Shown one piece after another: positions 7,284 through 15,368 of a stretch of DNA of 64,000 bases (positions are counted from its first letter, which is position 1; each line of letters opens with the position of its first letter). The translations under genes were made by a program, and so were the position numbers. A model generated the notes under the pieces. The model was not told where the DNA came from. It did not search any database and saw only the letters and a program-made list of their open reading frames with translations. Source of the DNA: JAAURS01 sp044923475 (lineage in GTDB: Bacteria > Cyanobacteriota > Cyanobacteriia > Thermosynechococcales > Thermosynechococcaceae); the NCBI RefSeq assembly GCF_044923475.1, contig NZ_CP137338.1, positions 1,612,001-1,676,000 of the forward strand, given 5' to 3'.

Positions 7284-9371
7284 ATGTCTGAACCCCGGAT
7301 GACGGTTTTGCACGTTGAAGATAATGAAGCGAACCGTTATGTCGTGGCTCGGATTTTGAGAAATGCAGGCTTCACGGTGATAGAAGCAGCAACGGGAATT
7401 GAGGGATTGGAAGCGATCGCCCAGCACCAGCCCGATCTCGTGGTTTTGGATGTAAAACTACCCGATTTGAACGGCTTTGAAGTTTGCCGCAAAATCAAGT
7501 CAGATCCCAAAACGGCAAGGATTCCAGTGCTACACCTTTCGGCTACGTTCGTCCAAAGTCAAGATAAAGCGGAAGGGCTGGACAGCGGTGCCGATGCCTA
7601 TCTCGTGCAACCCGTGGAACCCATCGAGTTGGTCGCTACTGTGCGATCGCTGTTACGCATTCGACGAGCAGAGGAAGTCGCGCTGGCATCCGCACGGGAG
7701 TGGCAAACGACATTTGACTCCATCAAAGATAGCGTTTGTTTGGTCGATCGGGAGGGTAAAATTTTGCGCTCCAATCGATCGATGAGCCAGCTCTTAGGCA
7801 AGCCCTCCCATGAAATCTTGGGTCGCGTCCATCACGAACTGATCCGCTCCGTATTGGGCGTGGGTGACGGTTTCTGTTTTCGTCGCGCCAGGGAAACGCA
7901 TCAGCGTCAAGTTTTGGAACTCCACCCGGAAGGACGATGGTTCGCCAAATCGGTAGATCCGGTTTTGGATGAGAATGGAGCGTTTGCTGGGGCTGTTTAC
8001 ATTTTGTCAGACATTACCGAGCGCAAACGCTCAGAAGTGACCCTCAAAGAGCAGAACGATCGCCTCAACCAGCTCATGCTCTCTCTACAGCGGCAGACAG
8101 AGGAGGCGCAACAAGCCAATCGCATTAAAGATGAATTTCTTGCCGTGCTATCCCACGAGCTGCGATCGCCGCTCAATCCCATTCTGGGTTGGGCGAGAAT
8201 TCTCCGAACGAAGCAGCAAGACGAAGCAAAAACGCAATATGCTCTCGAAACGATTGAGCGGAATGCCAAGTTACAGGCTCAACTGATTGAAGACTTGCTC
8301 GAGGTTTCTCGCATCCTTCAGGGCAAGTTGAATTTGAACACCAGCTCCATCGATCTCACCTCCATCATTAAGGCCGCTTCCGAAACCGTCCGGCTCGCCG
8401 CTGAAGCTAAATCCATCCAGATTCAGACAGTATCAGAACCGAACGTCGGGTGCGTATTGGGGGATTCCGGTCGCTTGCAACAGGTCGTTTGGAATCTGCT
8501 TTCCAATGCCGTTAAATTTACCCCGCCGGGCGGTCGAGTCGAGGTGCGCTTGGAAAAGATCGAGCGCGAGCGCGGAGACGAAGGGGAGATGGATCGACAG
8601 GGAGACGGGAAAGCAGCGATCGCAACACCGCCCCCCTCCACCGCCACCGCTCAGATTACCGTCAGCGATACGGGCAAAGGGATCTCCCCCGATTTCTTGC
8701 CCCACGTTTTTGACTACTTCCGTCAGGCTGACAGTACGACGACTCGAAAATTTGGTGGATTGGGATTGGGATTGGCGATCGTGCGCCATCTGGTCGAGCT
8801 GCACGGCGGGACTGTTTGGGCAGACAGTCCTGGCGAAGGACGAGGTGCGACGTTTGTCGTAAGGCTTCCCATCGCAGCGGAATCGAGGGAGAATTCACCC
8901 GACCGATTGCCCGGCGATCGCGCAGATTGGAATCTCAATGGATTGCACGTCCTTTGCGTAGACGATGACAGCGATTCGCGCGAGTTAATTGCTTTTTTGC
9001 TCGAGCAAGATGGAGCAACGGTAACGAATGTAGAATCGGCGATAGAAGCACTGAACTGTTTGAACCAAACAAAATTCGATTTGATCGTGAGCGATGTGGG
9101 GATGCCCGATATGGACGGTTACGCATTCATCCGTCAAGTCAGACAGCACTATCCCGACCCTATCGCAAAAATTCCTGCAATTGCGCTGACCGCTTACGCG
9201 AGCGAAATTCACAGACAACAAGCTTTGGTTGCTGGATTTCAAGCTCGCGTTGCCAAACCGATCGAGCCAGATTTTTTACTCCAGGCGATTCGGACGTTGC
9301 TGGAGGAAACAGCCGGACTGGTAGAAAGCGCGGAAGCCAGCATACTCGCAACCCGCGATCGCGGGGAATGA
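7284..9371 (+). CDS. Receiver-PAS-histidine kinase-receiver hybrid protein
   Basis: Soluble 695-residue hybrid kinase, last gene of the stressosome operon, 11 bases after the previous one. Order: N-terminal receiver (VLHVEDNEANRY, phospho-acceptor D56 in LVVLDVKLPDLNG), a PAS domain (about 130-250; TTFDSIKDSVCLVDREGKI, ILSDITERKRSE), HisKA with His291 in LSHELRSPLNPILGW, HATPase (LQQVVWNLLSNAVKFTPPGG, SDTGKGISPDF, GLGLGLAIVRHL) and a C-terminal receiver (LCVDDDSDSRE, IVSDVGMPDMDG). The N-terminal receiver could accept phosphate from the preceding kinase. No DNA-binding domain is present, so the final regulator lies elsewhere. Confidence 0.85.
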   Translation: MSEPRMTVLHVEDNEANRYVVARILRNAGFTVIEAATGIEGLEAIAQHQPDLVVLDVKLPDLNGFEVCRKIKSDPKTARIPVLHLSATFVQSQDKAEGLDSGADAYLVQPVEPIELVATVRSLLRIRRAEEVALASAREWQTTFDSIKDSVCLVDREGKILRSNRSMSQLLGKPSHEILGRVHHELIRSVLGVGDGFCFRRARETHQRQVLELHPEGRWFAKSVDPVLDENGAFAGAVYILSDITERKRSEVTLKEQNDRLNQLMLSLQRQTEEAQQANRIKDEFLAVLSHELRSPLNPILGWARILRTKQQDEAKTQYALETIERNAKLQAQLIEDLLEVSRILQGKLNLNTSSIDLTSIIKAASETVRLAAEAKSIQIQTVSEPNVGCVLGDSGRLQQVVWNLLSNAVKFTPPGGRVEVRLEKIERERGDEGEMDRQGDGKAAIATPPPSTATAQITVSDTGKGISPDFLPHVFDYFRQADSTTTRKFGGLGLGLAIVRHLVELHGGTVWADSPGEGRGATFVVRLPIAAESRENSPDRLPGDRADWNLNGLHVLCVDDDSDSRELIAFLLEQDGATVTNVESAIEALNCLNQTKFDLIVSDVGMPDMDGYAFIRQVRQHYPDPIAKIPAIALTAYASEIHRQQALVAGFQARVAKPIEPDFLLQAIRTLLEETAGLVESAEASILATRDRGE

Positions 9372-9378
9372 GCCAGCA

Positions 9379-9669
9379 CTAGCGATAGTACCGCTGTTCT
9401 AACCAAGCTCGAATCTCAGCTTCAGACCCAAAGCTGGCAGATACTCCGCTCAGCGGATCGTAAACTTGATAATACAAATGCCCCTGACGATCGCGTTTAT
9501 GGGAAACCTTTGGCTCAGATGTTTGGACGATCCAATTGGCAATTGCCGCTTTAGTTCTTCCTACCGCTCCCTTCAACCTTCGTCCGAGTGGAATTGTTTG
9601 GGATATTTCTGCTTTAGTTTGTAGCTTAGTTTGTGGCGTAAATAAAGGCGAGACACTTTCGCATTTCAT
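9379..9669 (-). CDS. Small conserved hypothetical protein
   Basis: About 96 residues from the ATG at 9669, which follows TAGGAA; an upstream TTG at 9726 is possible. The basic middle (RRLKGAVGRTKAAIANWI) and the aromatic C-terminal part (LYYQVYDPLSGVSASF, then EIRAWLEQRYYR) look like a conserved cyanobacterial small protein, but I know no function. It converges on the stressosome operon, leaving seven bases between the stops, and diverges from the MocR regulator. Confidence 0.5.
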   Translation of the reverse strand: MKCESVSPLFTPQTKLQTKAEISQTIPLGRRLKGAVGRTKAAIANWIVQTSEPKVSHKRDRQGHLYYQVYDPLSGVSASFGSEAEIRAWLEQRYYR

Positions 9670-9762
9670 GGTTCCTACGTCCGAGCGATTTGGATTGCGT
9701 TCCTTAACTCTTTCTATCTTCGTCAACTTTTACGTTGCCAACCAGAGACAGTTCGCTTAAAT

Positions 9763-9805
9763 TGTTATGGTTACAGTGAGATTTTATGCAACTGTTATGG
9801 TTGCA
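9763..9805. promoter_or_regulatory. Candidate MocR operator: 30-bp-spaced direct repeats
   Basis: TGTTATGGTTACA at 9763-9775 recurs as TGTTATGGTTGCA at 9793-9805, one mismatch in 13 and exactly 30 bases apart, about three helical turns. The second copy is also the core of a palindrome, TGCAAC-N7-GTTGCA at 9787-9805. It sits 53 bases upstream of the start of the MocR-type regulator. MocR/PdxR proteins are known to bind paired direct repeats in their own promoters, so autoregulation is the inference. Confidence 0.55.
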
Positions 9806-9857
9806 ATTTTGCCTGACTGTATTGGACGCAGATTTGCCGCAGCAAACAGAGGTTGCC

Positions 9858-11345
9858 ATGAAAGCCGAACTACCGGATAAATTGCGAGACATCCCGCTCT
9901 ACGAGCAGGTTGCAGACCGCGTGCAGGGCTTGATTGCAGAAGGAACCTTGCAAGTGGGCGATCGCCTCCCATCCGTCCGCAAACTGCACCAGCAGCTCTC
10001 AGTGAGCGTGTCCACCATTTTGGAAGCCTATCGCCTCCTCGAAGACCGGGGCTGGATTAGCGCTCGCCCTCAGTCGGGCTACTACGTCAAGCAAATGCTG
10101 TTGAAAGCCCCGGAAGAACCCCTGCACTCCCATGCCCTCCATCCAGAGCGGCCTGTAGAAATTTCCCTGGCCTATCGCATGTATGCTAGCAAGCGCGACC
10201 CTAACACGATCCAGTTGGGCGCAGCAGTCCCCAGTTCCGATCTATTTCCCCTTGCTGCCCTAAATCGATTGATGGGGCAGGTCATCCGCGCCCAACCGCA
10301 GCTCGTTCACAGCTATGAAGTCCCTGCTGGCTGCGAAGCGTTGCGCCATGAAGTGGCGCGACGGCTCATGGAAGCGGGATGTTCGCTGAGTCCCAATGAG
10401 ATTGTCATTACCAACGGCACCACCGAAGCGCTGTCTTTGTCTTTGCAAGCGGTGACTCAGCCGGGCGATACCGTGGCGATCGAGTCTCCGACCTATTACA
10501 ACCTCCTTGAAGTTCTCAATGCCCTGCATTTGCGAGTCTTAGAACTGCCGACCCACCCTCAAGAGGGCATATCCTTGGCAGCGTTAGAATCTGCTTTGCA
10601 ACAGCGCCAAATTTCAGCCTGCGCGTTGGTTGCCAACTTTAACAATCCGCTGGGGAGCTGCATGAGTTCGGAAAGGAAACGTCAGATTGTAGAACTTTTT
10701 AATACCTATGACGTTCCCTTAATTGAAGACGATATATACGGCGATCTCAATTTTGAAGGGACTCGTCCCAAGGCCATTAAAGCATTTGATACTCGCGGCT
10801 TAGTGCTGTACTGTGCCTCTGTCAGTAAAACCCTTTCCCCAGGCTTGCGGATGGGATGGTGCGTCCCCGGTCGCTATCAGGCAAAGGTAGAGTCTTTAAA
10901 GATGTCCGTGAATTTGAGTACAGCGCCAATTCCGCAGCTCACGGTAGCCGCCTTTCTGGCCAATGGAGGCTACGACCGACATTTGCGGCAGTTGCGACGG
11001 GCGTTTCAGCTTCAAATTGCTCAGATGACCCAGGCGATTTGCACCTATTTTCCCGCAGAAACAAAGGTTACGCGACCCAGGGGCGGTTTTATTCTGTGGC
11101 TGCAATTTCCCGAAGCGTTTGATGCGCTGGTACTGTACGAAGAAGCCTTAGCCCATAATATTAATATTGCTCCAGGCATTATTTTTTCTTCTTCTGGACA
11201 TTACCGCAACTGCCTGCGGCTCAATTGCGGTTTCCCCTGGTCGCCTAGAATCGAGCAAGCCATGCAGATTTTAGGACAGTTATGCAAACGACAGCTTGCC
11301 AAAACCTACTTGGCATCGGAGATGCTTCCCCCTGCAAACGCATGA
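9858..11345 (+). CDS. MocR/PdxR-family regulator (GntR HTH + aminotransferase fold)
   Basis: Transcription factor of 495 residues from ATG 9858, preceded by AGAGG; an upstream ATG at 9786 lies inside the operator palindrome and is less likely. The N-terminal winged helix (VADRVQGLIAEGTLQVGDRL, then PSVRKLHQQLSVSVSTILEA) is GntR type. From about residue 90 onward it is a fold-type I aminotransferase-like effector domain with EIVITNGTTEALSLSLQAV, NFNNPLG, LIEDDIYGDL and SVSKTLSPGLRMGW, whose lysine would bind PLP. MocR proteins regulate vitamin B6, GABA or taurine genes. No obvious metabolic target is adjacent, so the regulon is unknown. Confidence 0.85.
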   Translation: MKAELPDKLRDIPLYEQVADRVQGLIAEGTLQVGDRLPSVRKLHQQLSVSVSTILEAYRLLEDRGWISARPQSGYYVKQMLLKAPEEPLHSHALHPERPVEISLAYRMYASKRDPNTIQLGAAVPSSDLFPLAALNRLMGQVIRAQPQLVHSYEVPAGCEALRHEVARRLMEAGCSLSPNEIVITNGTTEALSLSLQAVTQPGDTVAIESPTYYNLLEVLNALHLRVLELPTHPQEGISLAALESALQQRQISACALVANFNNPLGSCMSSERKRQIVELFNTYDVPLIEDDIYGDLNFEGTRPKAIKAFDTRGLVLYCASVSKTLSPGLRMGWCVPGRYQAKVESLKMSVNLSTAPIPQLTVAAFLANGGYDRHLRQLRRAFQLQIAQMTQAICTYFPAETKVTRPRGGFILWLQFPEAFDALVLYEEALAHNINIAPGIIFSSSGHYRNCLRLNCGFPWSPRIEQAMQILGQLCKRQLAKTYLASEMLPPANA

Positions 11346-11536
11346 GGAAATGCGACTGGCAAACGTCTGCTAACCGAACTAGCCGTGGCCCTCACAGGGG
11401 AATTCGACAAAGTTTCCCAAACTGGCCCAGCCGCGATCGCCTTTCTCCACTCATCCACTGCGCGATCGTCCCTCAGCTCGACTCTAATGCGATCGTCTTG
11501 ATGCATTAGGATAATTGCCAATCGGTTTTTCCTCGC

Positions 11537-11953
11537 TTAATTGAGTTCGGGACCGCTAGGGGGCGATAACTGAATCGCGATTGAAAACCTTGAATACTTC
11601 ACCTCATTGGAATTGGAGAGAACAGGGTTTTCAGATACCGCAAGTAAACCAGTTTTAATCTCTTCAAAGTAAATGACGCCGCCAATCCGTCCGTCGACTT
11701 GGAACGGTCCGTGACAGAACTGGTATTCTGCAAGATAGATCGCCAAAAAATCGCTAATTTTTACGGTTCTGCCAAACATCTGCTTGCAAATTTGAGGAAG
11801 AATCGCATCTAGGTATTCATTTTGGATCGGTTCGCCCAGTTCCGTAAATTCTGCATGGTCTGCAAAGTGGTCCATATAGAATAGCCAGATTTTGGAAAGG
11901 TCTTTTTCCCTGAGCATTCTTTGCTTGAGTTCCTTCAATCGCTGGATCTTCAT
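11537..11953 (-). CDS. Conserved hypothetical protein
   Basis: Protein of 138 residues starting MKIQRLKELKQRMLREKDLS and containing IWLFYMDHFADHAEF, a mostly alpha-helical N-terminal half and a beta-rich C-terminal half (GRIGGVIYFEEIKTGLLAVS, SRFSIAIQLSPPSGPE). No signal peptide or membrane segment. I cannot assign a family. It is isolated: 191 bases downstream of the MocR gene in convergent orientation, and divergent from the EF-G paralogue. Confidence 0.6.
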   Translation of the reverse strand: MKIQRLKELKQRMLREKDLSKIWLFYMDHFADHAEFTELGEPIQNEYLDAILPQICKQMFGRTVKISDFLAIYLAEYQFCHGPFQVDGRIGGVIYFEEIKTGLLAVSENPVLSNSNEVKYSRFSIAIQLSPPSGPELN

Positions 11954-12349
11954 GGCGTGGATAGATTGAGATGGGATAAACAGACAGCGCTGTTAACAGC
12001 GTAAATGAAATCGCTAACTTTTCGGGGTCTACCCTGATTTCTCGACCGAACTATTCCAATGACTCATCCAGATCGAGACCGCGCTGGACAGACCTGCCAA
12101 ATCTCCCCTCATTTACAAAATTTAGAGTTCCTTAACGTAAGGTTACCTCTGCGTTAAGAGTCGTCGCAAGTTGATGCCAGAAGGGTACGAACTGCGCTAC
12201 ATCAAGAACAGGATGACCGATCCGATCGTCGCATTGCCTGGATCGCAATCCACCGCGATCGCGGTTGGATCGAGCGCGATCGCCCCCAACCCTCAACGAT
12301 TTTTGTCTAAAAAGAACGATTCCCCCCATTCGTATCAGAAGAGGTAAGC
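11954..12349. other. Intergenic region with an inverted repeat
   Basis: No convincing gene. A perfect seven-base inverted repeat, CTTAACG at 12131-12137 and CGTTAAG at 12152-12158, could be an operator for one of the divergent genes. HIP1-like GCGATCGC sites cluster at about 12255-12285. Confidence 0.4.
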
Positions 12350-14371
12350 ATGAACAGCACCCGCAATATTGCGATTGTCGGCCCCTACTCTAGCGGTAAA
12401 ACCACGGTTTTAGAAAATTTGCTCTACGTTACGGGAAGTCTTTCCCGCAGAGGTTCCGTTCGTGCTGGAAATACCGTGGGCGATGCCTCCGCAGAAGCCC
12501 GCGCCCGCCAAATGAGTACAGAAGTCACGGCTGCCAGTCTAACCCACGGCAGCCTTAATTTTATGTTCCTAGATTGTCCGGGTTCGATCGAACTCGCCCA
12601 GGAAGCATTTAATGCCCTGATTGGCGTTGATGCAGCAGTAGTGGTGTGCGAACCGGATCCGCAAAAAGTGTTGGGCCTTTCGCTCCTCTTTCAAGTCTTG
12701 GACGATTGGCAAATTCCACATCTCGTGTTTCTCAATAAAATGGATCGCGCCATTGCTCCTTTTTCAGAGGTGCTGTCGGCGCTAAAGCAGGTGTCTAGCC
12801 GCCCTGTAGTGCCGCAGCAATATCCCATCGGCCAAAACGAAACGCTGCAAGGGTTTATCGATTTAGTGACAGAACAAGCCTTTCAGTACCACCCCGACGC
12901 CCCCGCCGATCCGATTCCACTCCCGGAAGCGCTGAAAGAGCAAGAACAAGCAACCAGAACAGAAATGCTGGAAACCCTAGCAGAGTTTGACGACCATCTT
13001 TTAGAAGAATTAATTGAAGAGGTAGAACCTCCCCAAACAGAAGTACTCCAAGACTTAAAAGATGACTTGAGCGCTGACCTGATCGTTCCTGTCTTGTTTG
13101 GGGTTGCCGATCGGGGGTTTGGGATTCGTCCGCTGCTGGAAATCCTGACCAAAGAAGTACCTGAAGCCCACGAAACAGCTAAGCTGCGCGGTTTCGGGAC
13201 GGAAGGCGATGCCCCCATCGCCCAAGTGCTCAAAACGTATATGTCGGCGCAAGGGGGAAAGCTGTCTCTGGTGCGCGTGTGGCAGGGAACGCTGTCGGAT
13301 GGGATGTCTCTCAACAAAGTTCGGGTGAGCGGCATCTATCGCCTCGTGGGGCAACAGCAGACGAGTATCGCTCAAGCGAGTGCTGGGGAAATTGTGGCCC
13401 TAGGGCGCATGGAAGGCATTCAAACGGGGGATACGCTATCCGGTAATGGCTTGGCTGAATCCACCCCGGAACTGCGGCGCGCGACGAGTTTAGAGCCTGT
13501 CTTCGCGCAAGCGGTCCGAACTCAAAACCGCAAGGATGAAGTGAAGCTGACCGCAGCCCTCAATAAACTCAATGAAGAAGATCCGTCCTTAATCTGGAAA
13601 CACCAGGAAGATACCCGCGAGATCGTGCTGTGGGGGCAAGGCGAGATTCATTTGGCGATCGCCAAAGAGCGCCTAGAGCGCAAGTACAACCTACCCATCG
13701 ACCTCAAAACGCCCCACATTCCCTACCGCGAAACGATTCGCAAGACCGCTAGCAGCCACGGTCGCTACAAACACCAAACGGGCGGGCACGGACAATTTGG
13801 CGATGTTTATCTAGACATTCAACCGCAGCCTCGCGGCGAAGGCTTTCAGTTTAGGGAAACCATTGTGGGCGGTGTGGTGCCCAAGCAGTACATTCCTGGC
13901 GTGGAAATGGGAGTGCGAGAATTTTTGGCCCAGGGCATGTATGGCTTCCCCGTCGTGGATTTATCGGTCACGCTGACGAACGGGTCCTACCACTCGGTGG
14001 ATAGTTCGGAGCAGGCCTTCAAGCAAGCAGCTCGGTTGGCGATGCAGTCGGGACTGCCCAATTGCGAACCGGTTTTGCTAGAACCCATCGAGCGGATTAC
14101 CTTGGCAACGCCGACAGAATTTACCGCTAATATTTTGCGGCTGGTCCGCAACCGTCGCGGCCAGGTATTGGGGTACGATGCCAAGCCGAACTGGACTGGG
14201 TGGGATGAAGTGACCGCCTACTTGCCCATGGCAGAAATGCGGGATCTGATTACAGAATTGCGATCGCTCACTCAAGGCGTGGGCTTCTTCCGCTGGGAAG
14301 ACGATCATCTGGAAGAAGTACCAGACAAAATTGCGGAGCAGGTTCTCGCAACCGCCAACTCCGCAGCGTAG
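12350..14371 (+). CDS. Elongation factor G paralogue (EF-G2-like GTPase)
   Basis: Translation-factor-type GTPase of 673 residues. The P loop is GPYSSGKTT (residues 11-19), G3 is DCPGS in place of the usual DTPGH, and G4 is NKMDRA. The C-terminal half has the EF-G domain IV/V layout (RETIRKTASSHGRYKHQTGG, then HGQFGDVYLDIQPQPRGEGF). The loss of the G3 histidine, catalytic in EF-Tu and EF-G, and the shorter length mark it as the EF-G-like paralogue found beside canonical FusA in many bacteria, not the housekeeping factor. Role uncertain: ribosome-associated stress or recycling functions are proposed for such paralogues. Monocistronic. Confidence 0.82.
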   Translation: MNSTRNIAIVGPYSSGKTTVLENLLYVTGSLSRRGSVRAGNTVGDASAEARARQMSTEVTAASLTHGSLNFMFLDCPGSIELAQEAFNALIGVDAAVVVCEPDPQKVLGLSLLFQVLDDWQIPHLVFLNKMDRAIAPFSEVLSALKQVSSRPVVPQQYPIGQNETLQGFIDLVTEQAFQYHPDAPADPIPLPEALKEQEQATRTEMLETLAEFDDHLLEELIEEVEPPQTEVLQDLKDDLSADLIVPVLFGVADRGFGIRPLLEILTKEVPEAHETAKLRGFGTEGDAPIAQVLKTYMSAQGGKLSLVRVWQGTLSDGMSLNKVRVSGIYRLVGQQQTSIAQASAGEIVALGRMEGIQTGDTLSGNGLAESTPELRRATSLEPVFAQAVRTQNRKDEVKLTAALNKLNEEDPSLIWKHQEDTREIVLWGQGEIHLAIAKERLERKYNLPIDLKTPHIPYRETIRKTASSHGRYKHQTGGHGQFGDVYLDIQPQPRGEGFQFRETIVGGVVPKQYIPGVEMGVREFLAQGMYGFPVVDLSVTLTNGSYHSVDSSEQAFKQAARLAMQSGLPNCEPVLLEPIERITLATPTEFTANILRLVRNRRGQVLGYDAKPNWTGWDEVTAYLPMAEMRDLITELRSLTQGVGFFRWEDDHLEEVPDKIAEQVLATANSAA

Positions 14372-14416
14372 GATCGATGGCTCAAGGAGACAGAGAGATG
14401 GCAATATGAAGAGGCG

Positions 14417-14824
14417 TCAGCTCTGAAGGGTGAAATCCTGCATTCTAATGGCCACATTAGGAAATTCTGTCAATATTTTGCGATCGGATGTGACAAGTCG
14501 AACCTCCAGATCTAGAGCGATCGCCACAAACTCGCAATCATAAGCAGAGCAGCGGGATGAATTGACTAAATTCAACACCTGGTCTGAAGCAACTTCATAT
14601 TCTTTCCCTTGCATTAAAGCTTCAGCTTCGCCCATCAATTGCCGAGCATCTTCAAGGGATATATACGCCTGCCGCAAGTAAAGAGCAATAATACTCCGAA
14701 ACTCCGAACGCCATAGCTTTGGAGCCGCCCACTCCGAGTCTTGGATCCAAACAAGTTCTGCTTGAGCCGTATGCTCGCCTTGAATGAGAAGGTAGGCAAT
14801 GACATTGGTATCAACTGCAATCAT
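14417..14824 (-). CDS. vapC: VapC-like PIN-domain toxin
   Basis: PIN-domain ribonuclease of 135 residues. The acidic metal-binding residues are visible as D5 in MIAVDTNVIAYLL, the glutamate in LWRSEFRSII, the aspartate in CSAYDCEFVAIA and the aspartate in LVTSDRKIL. VapC toxins cleave tRNA or rRNA and are neutralised by a tightly bound antitoxin. Its ATG overlaps the stop of the upstream antitoxin gene (ATGA at 14821-14824), the standard toxin-antitoxin arrangement. Confidence 0.85.
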   Translation of the reverse strand: MIAVDTNVIAYLLIQGEHTAQAELVWIQDSEWAAPKLWRSEFRSIIALYLRQAYISLEDARQLMGEAEALMQGKEYEVASDQVLNLVNSSRCSAYDCEFVAIALDLEVRLVTSDRKILTEFPNVAIRMQDFTLQS

Positions 14825-15063
14825 CGCCGTCCGTCTAGCTTGGCCTGTTGCAGTATCTCATCCGTTAGGGGATGAGATACTGTTTTTTGACGTAGTTCTC
14901 GAATCCGAGTGAGAGCCACTTGAGTATCGGGATGCCGATCTTGTAACACTTGTTCTAGACAAACTAAAACTTCGCTGTTAAGACTGCGACGATTATTGAG
15001 AGCTCTCTGCTTTAAAGTTTGGTATAAGCCTTCGGGCATGTTTTTTATCGTCAGATTTGTCAT
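14821..15063 (-). CDS. vapB: FitA/VapB-like antitoxin (ribbon-helix-helix)
   Basis: Antitoxin of 80 residues. MTNLTIKNMPEGLYQTLKQR followed by ALNNRRSLNSEVLVCLEQ is a ribbon-helix-helix DNA-binding N-terminus of the FitA/Arc type; the tail (about residues 50-80) would block the PIN toxin. I chose the ATG at 15063 because it starts at the conserved beta strand and GGAGC lies upstream; an ATG at 15093 would add ten unconserved residues. Such antitoxins repress their own promoter with the toxin as co-repressor. Confidence 0.78.
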   Translation of the reverse strand: MTNLTIKNMPEGLYQTLKQRALNNRRSLNSEVLVCLEQVLQDRHPDTQVALTRIRELRQKTVSHPLTDEILQQAKLDGRR

Positions 15064-15368
15064 AGCTTTGCTCCATTGGCTTCCATAATGCAACCAAAAT
15101 GGTTCCCTCTACTTTAATTCAAAATCTGAAGGGACTGCATTCTATAACAGGTCGAACTTAAGTTGCAGGATGAAAACCTCTGGATGCACTTGTTCCATTA
15201 CCCTGATTGACTGACAAATGTTTAAGACCCTCACCCCCAACCCCTCTCCCAGAGCGGGAGAGGGGAGCTAGAGTTGGAAACGTTCTTGTTCCCCTTCTCC
15301 CCTTGTGGGAGAAGGGGCTAGGGGATGAGGGGGATTAGTTCTGTCAGTCAACCAGTCCATTACCATCT
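15064..15368. other. Intergenic region holding a MITE-like repeat
   Basis: No gene seen. It contains the promoter side of the vapBC pair and the palindromic element described at 15207-15351, directly downstream of the DUF4132 stop codon at 15369. Confidence 0.5.
15207..15351. repeat. MITE-like palindromic element with terminal inverted repeats
   Basis: Perfect 10-base terminal inverted repeats, TTGACTGACA (15207-15216) and TGTCAGTCAA (15342-15351), enclose two internal hairpins: CCCCTCTCCC/GGGAGAGGGG (15241-15265) and CCCCTTCTCCC/GGGAGAAGGGG (15291-15317). The CCCTCACCCCCAACCCC-type arms are typical of dispersed cyanobacterial repeats. It has no coding capacity. Its position beyond the DUF4132 stop could let it act as a transcript end. 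Confidence 0.65.

Noticed and set aside
12132..12329. Minus-strand open frame upstream of the EF-G paralogue
   Set aside because: Arg/Asp/Gly-rich product created by HIP1 sites and an inverted repeat; no ribosome site.
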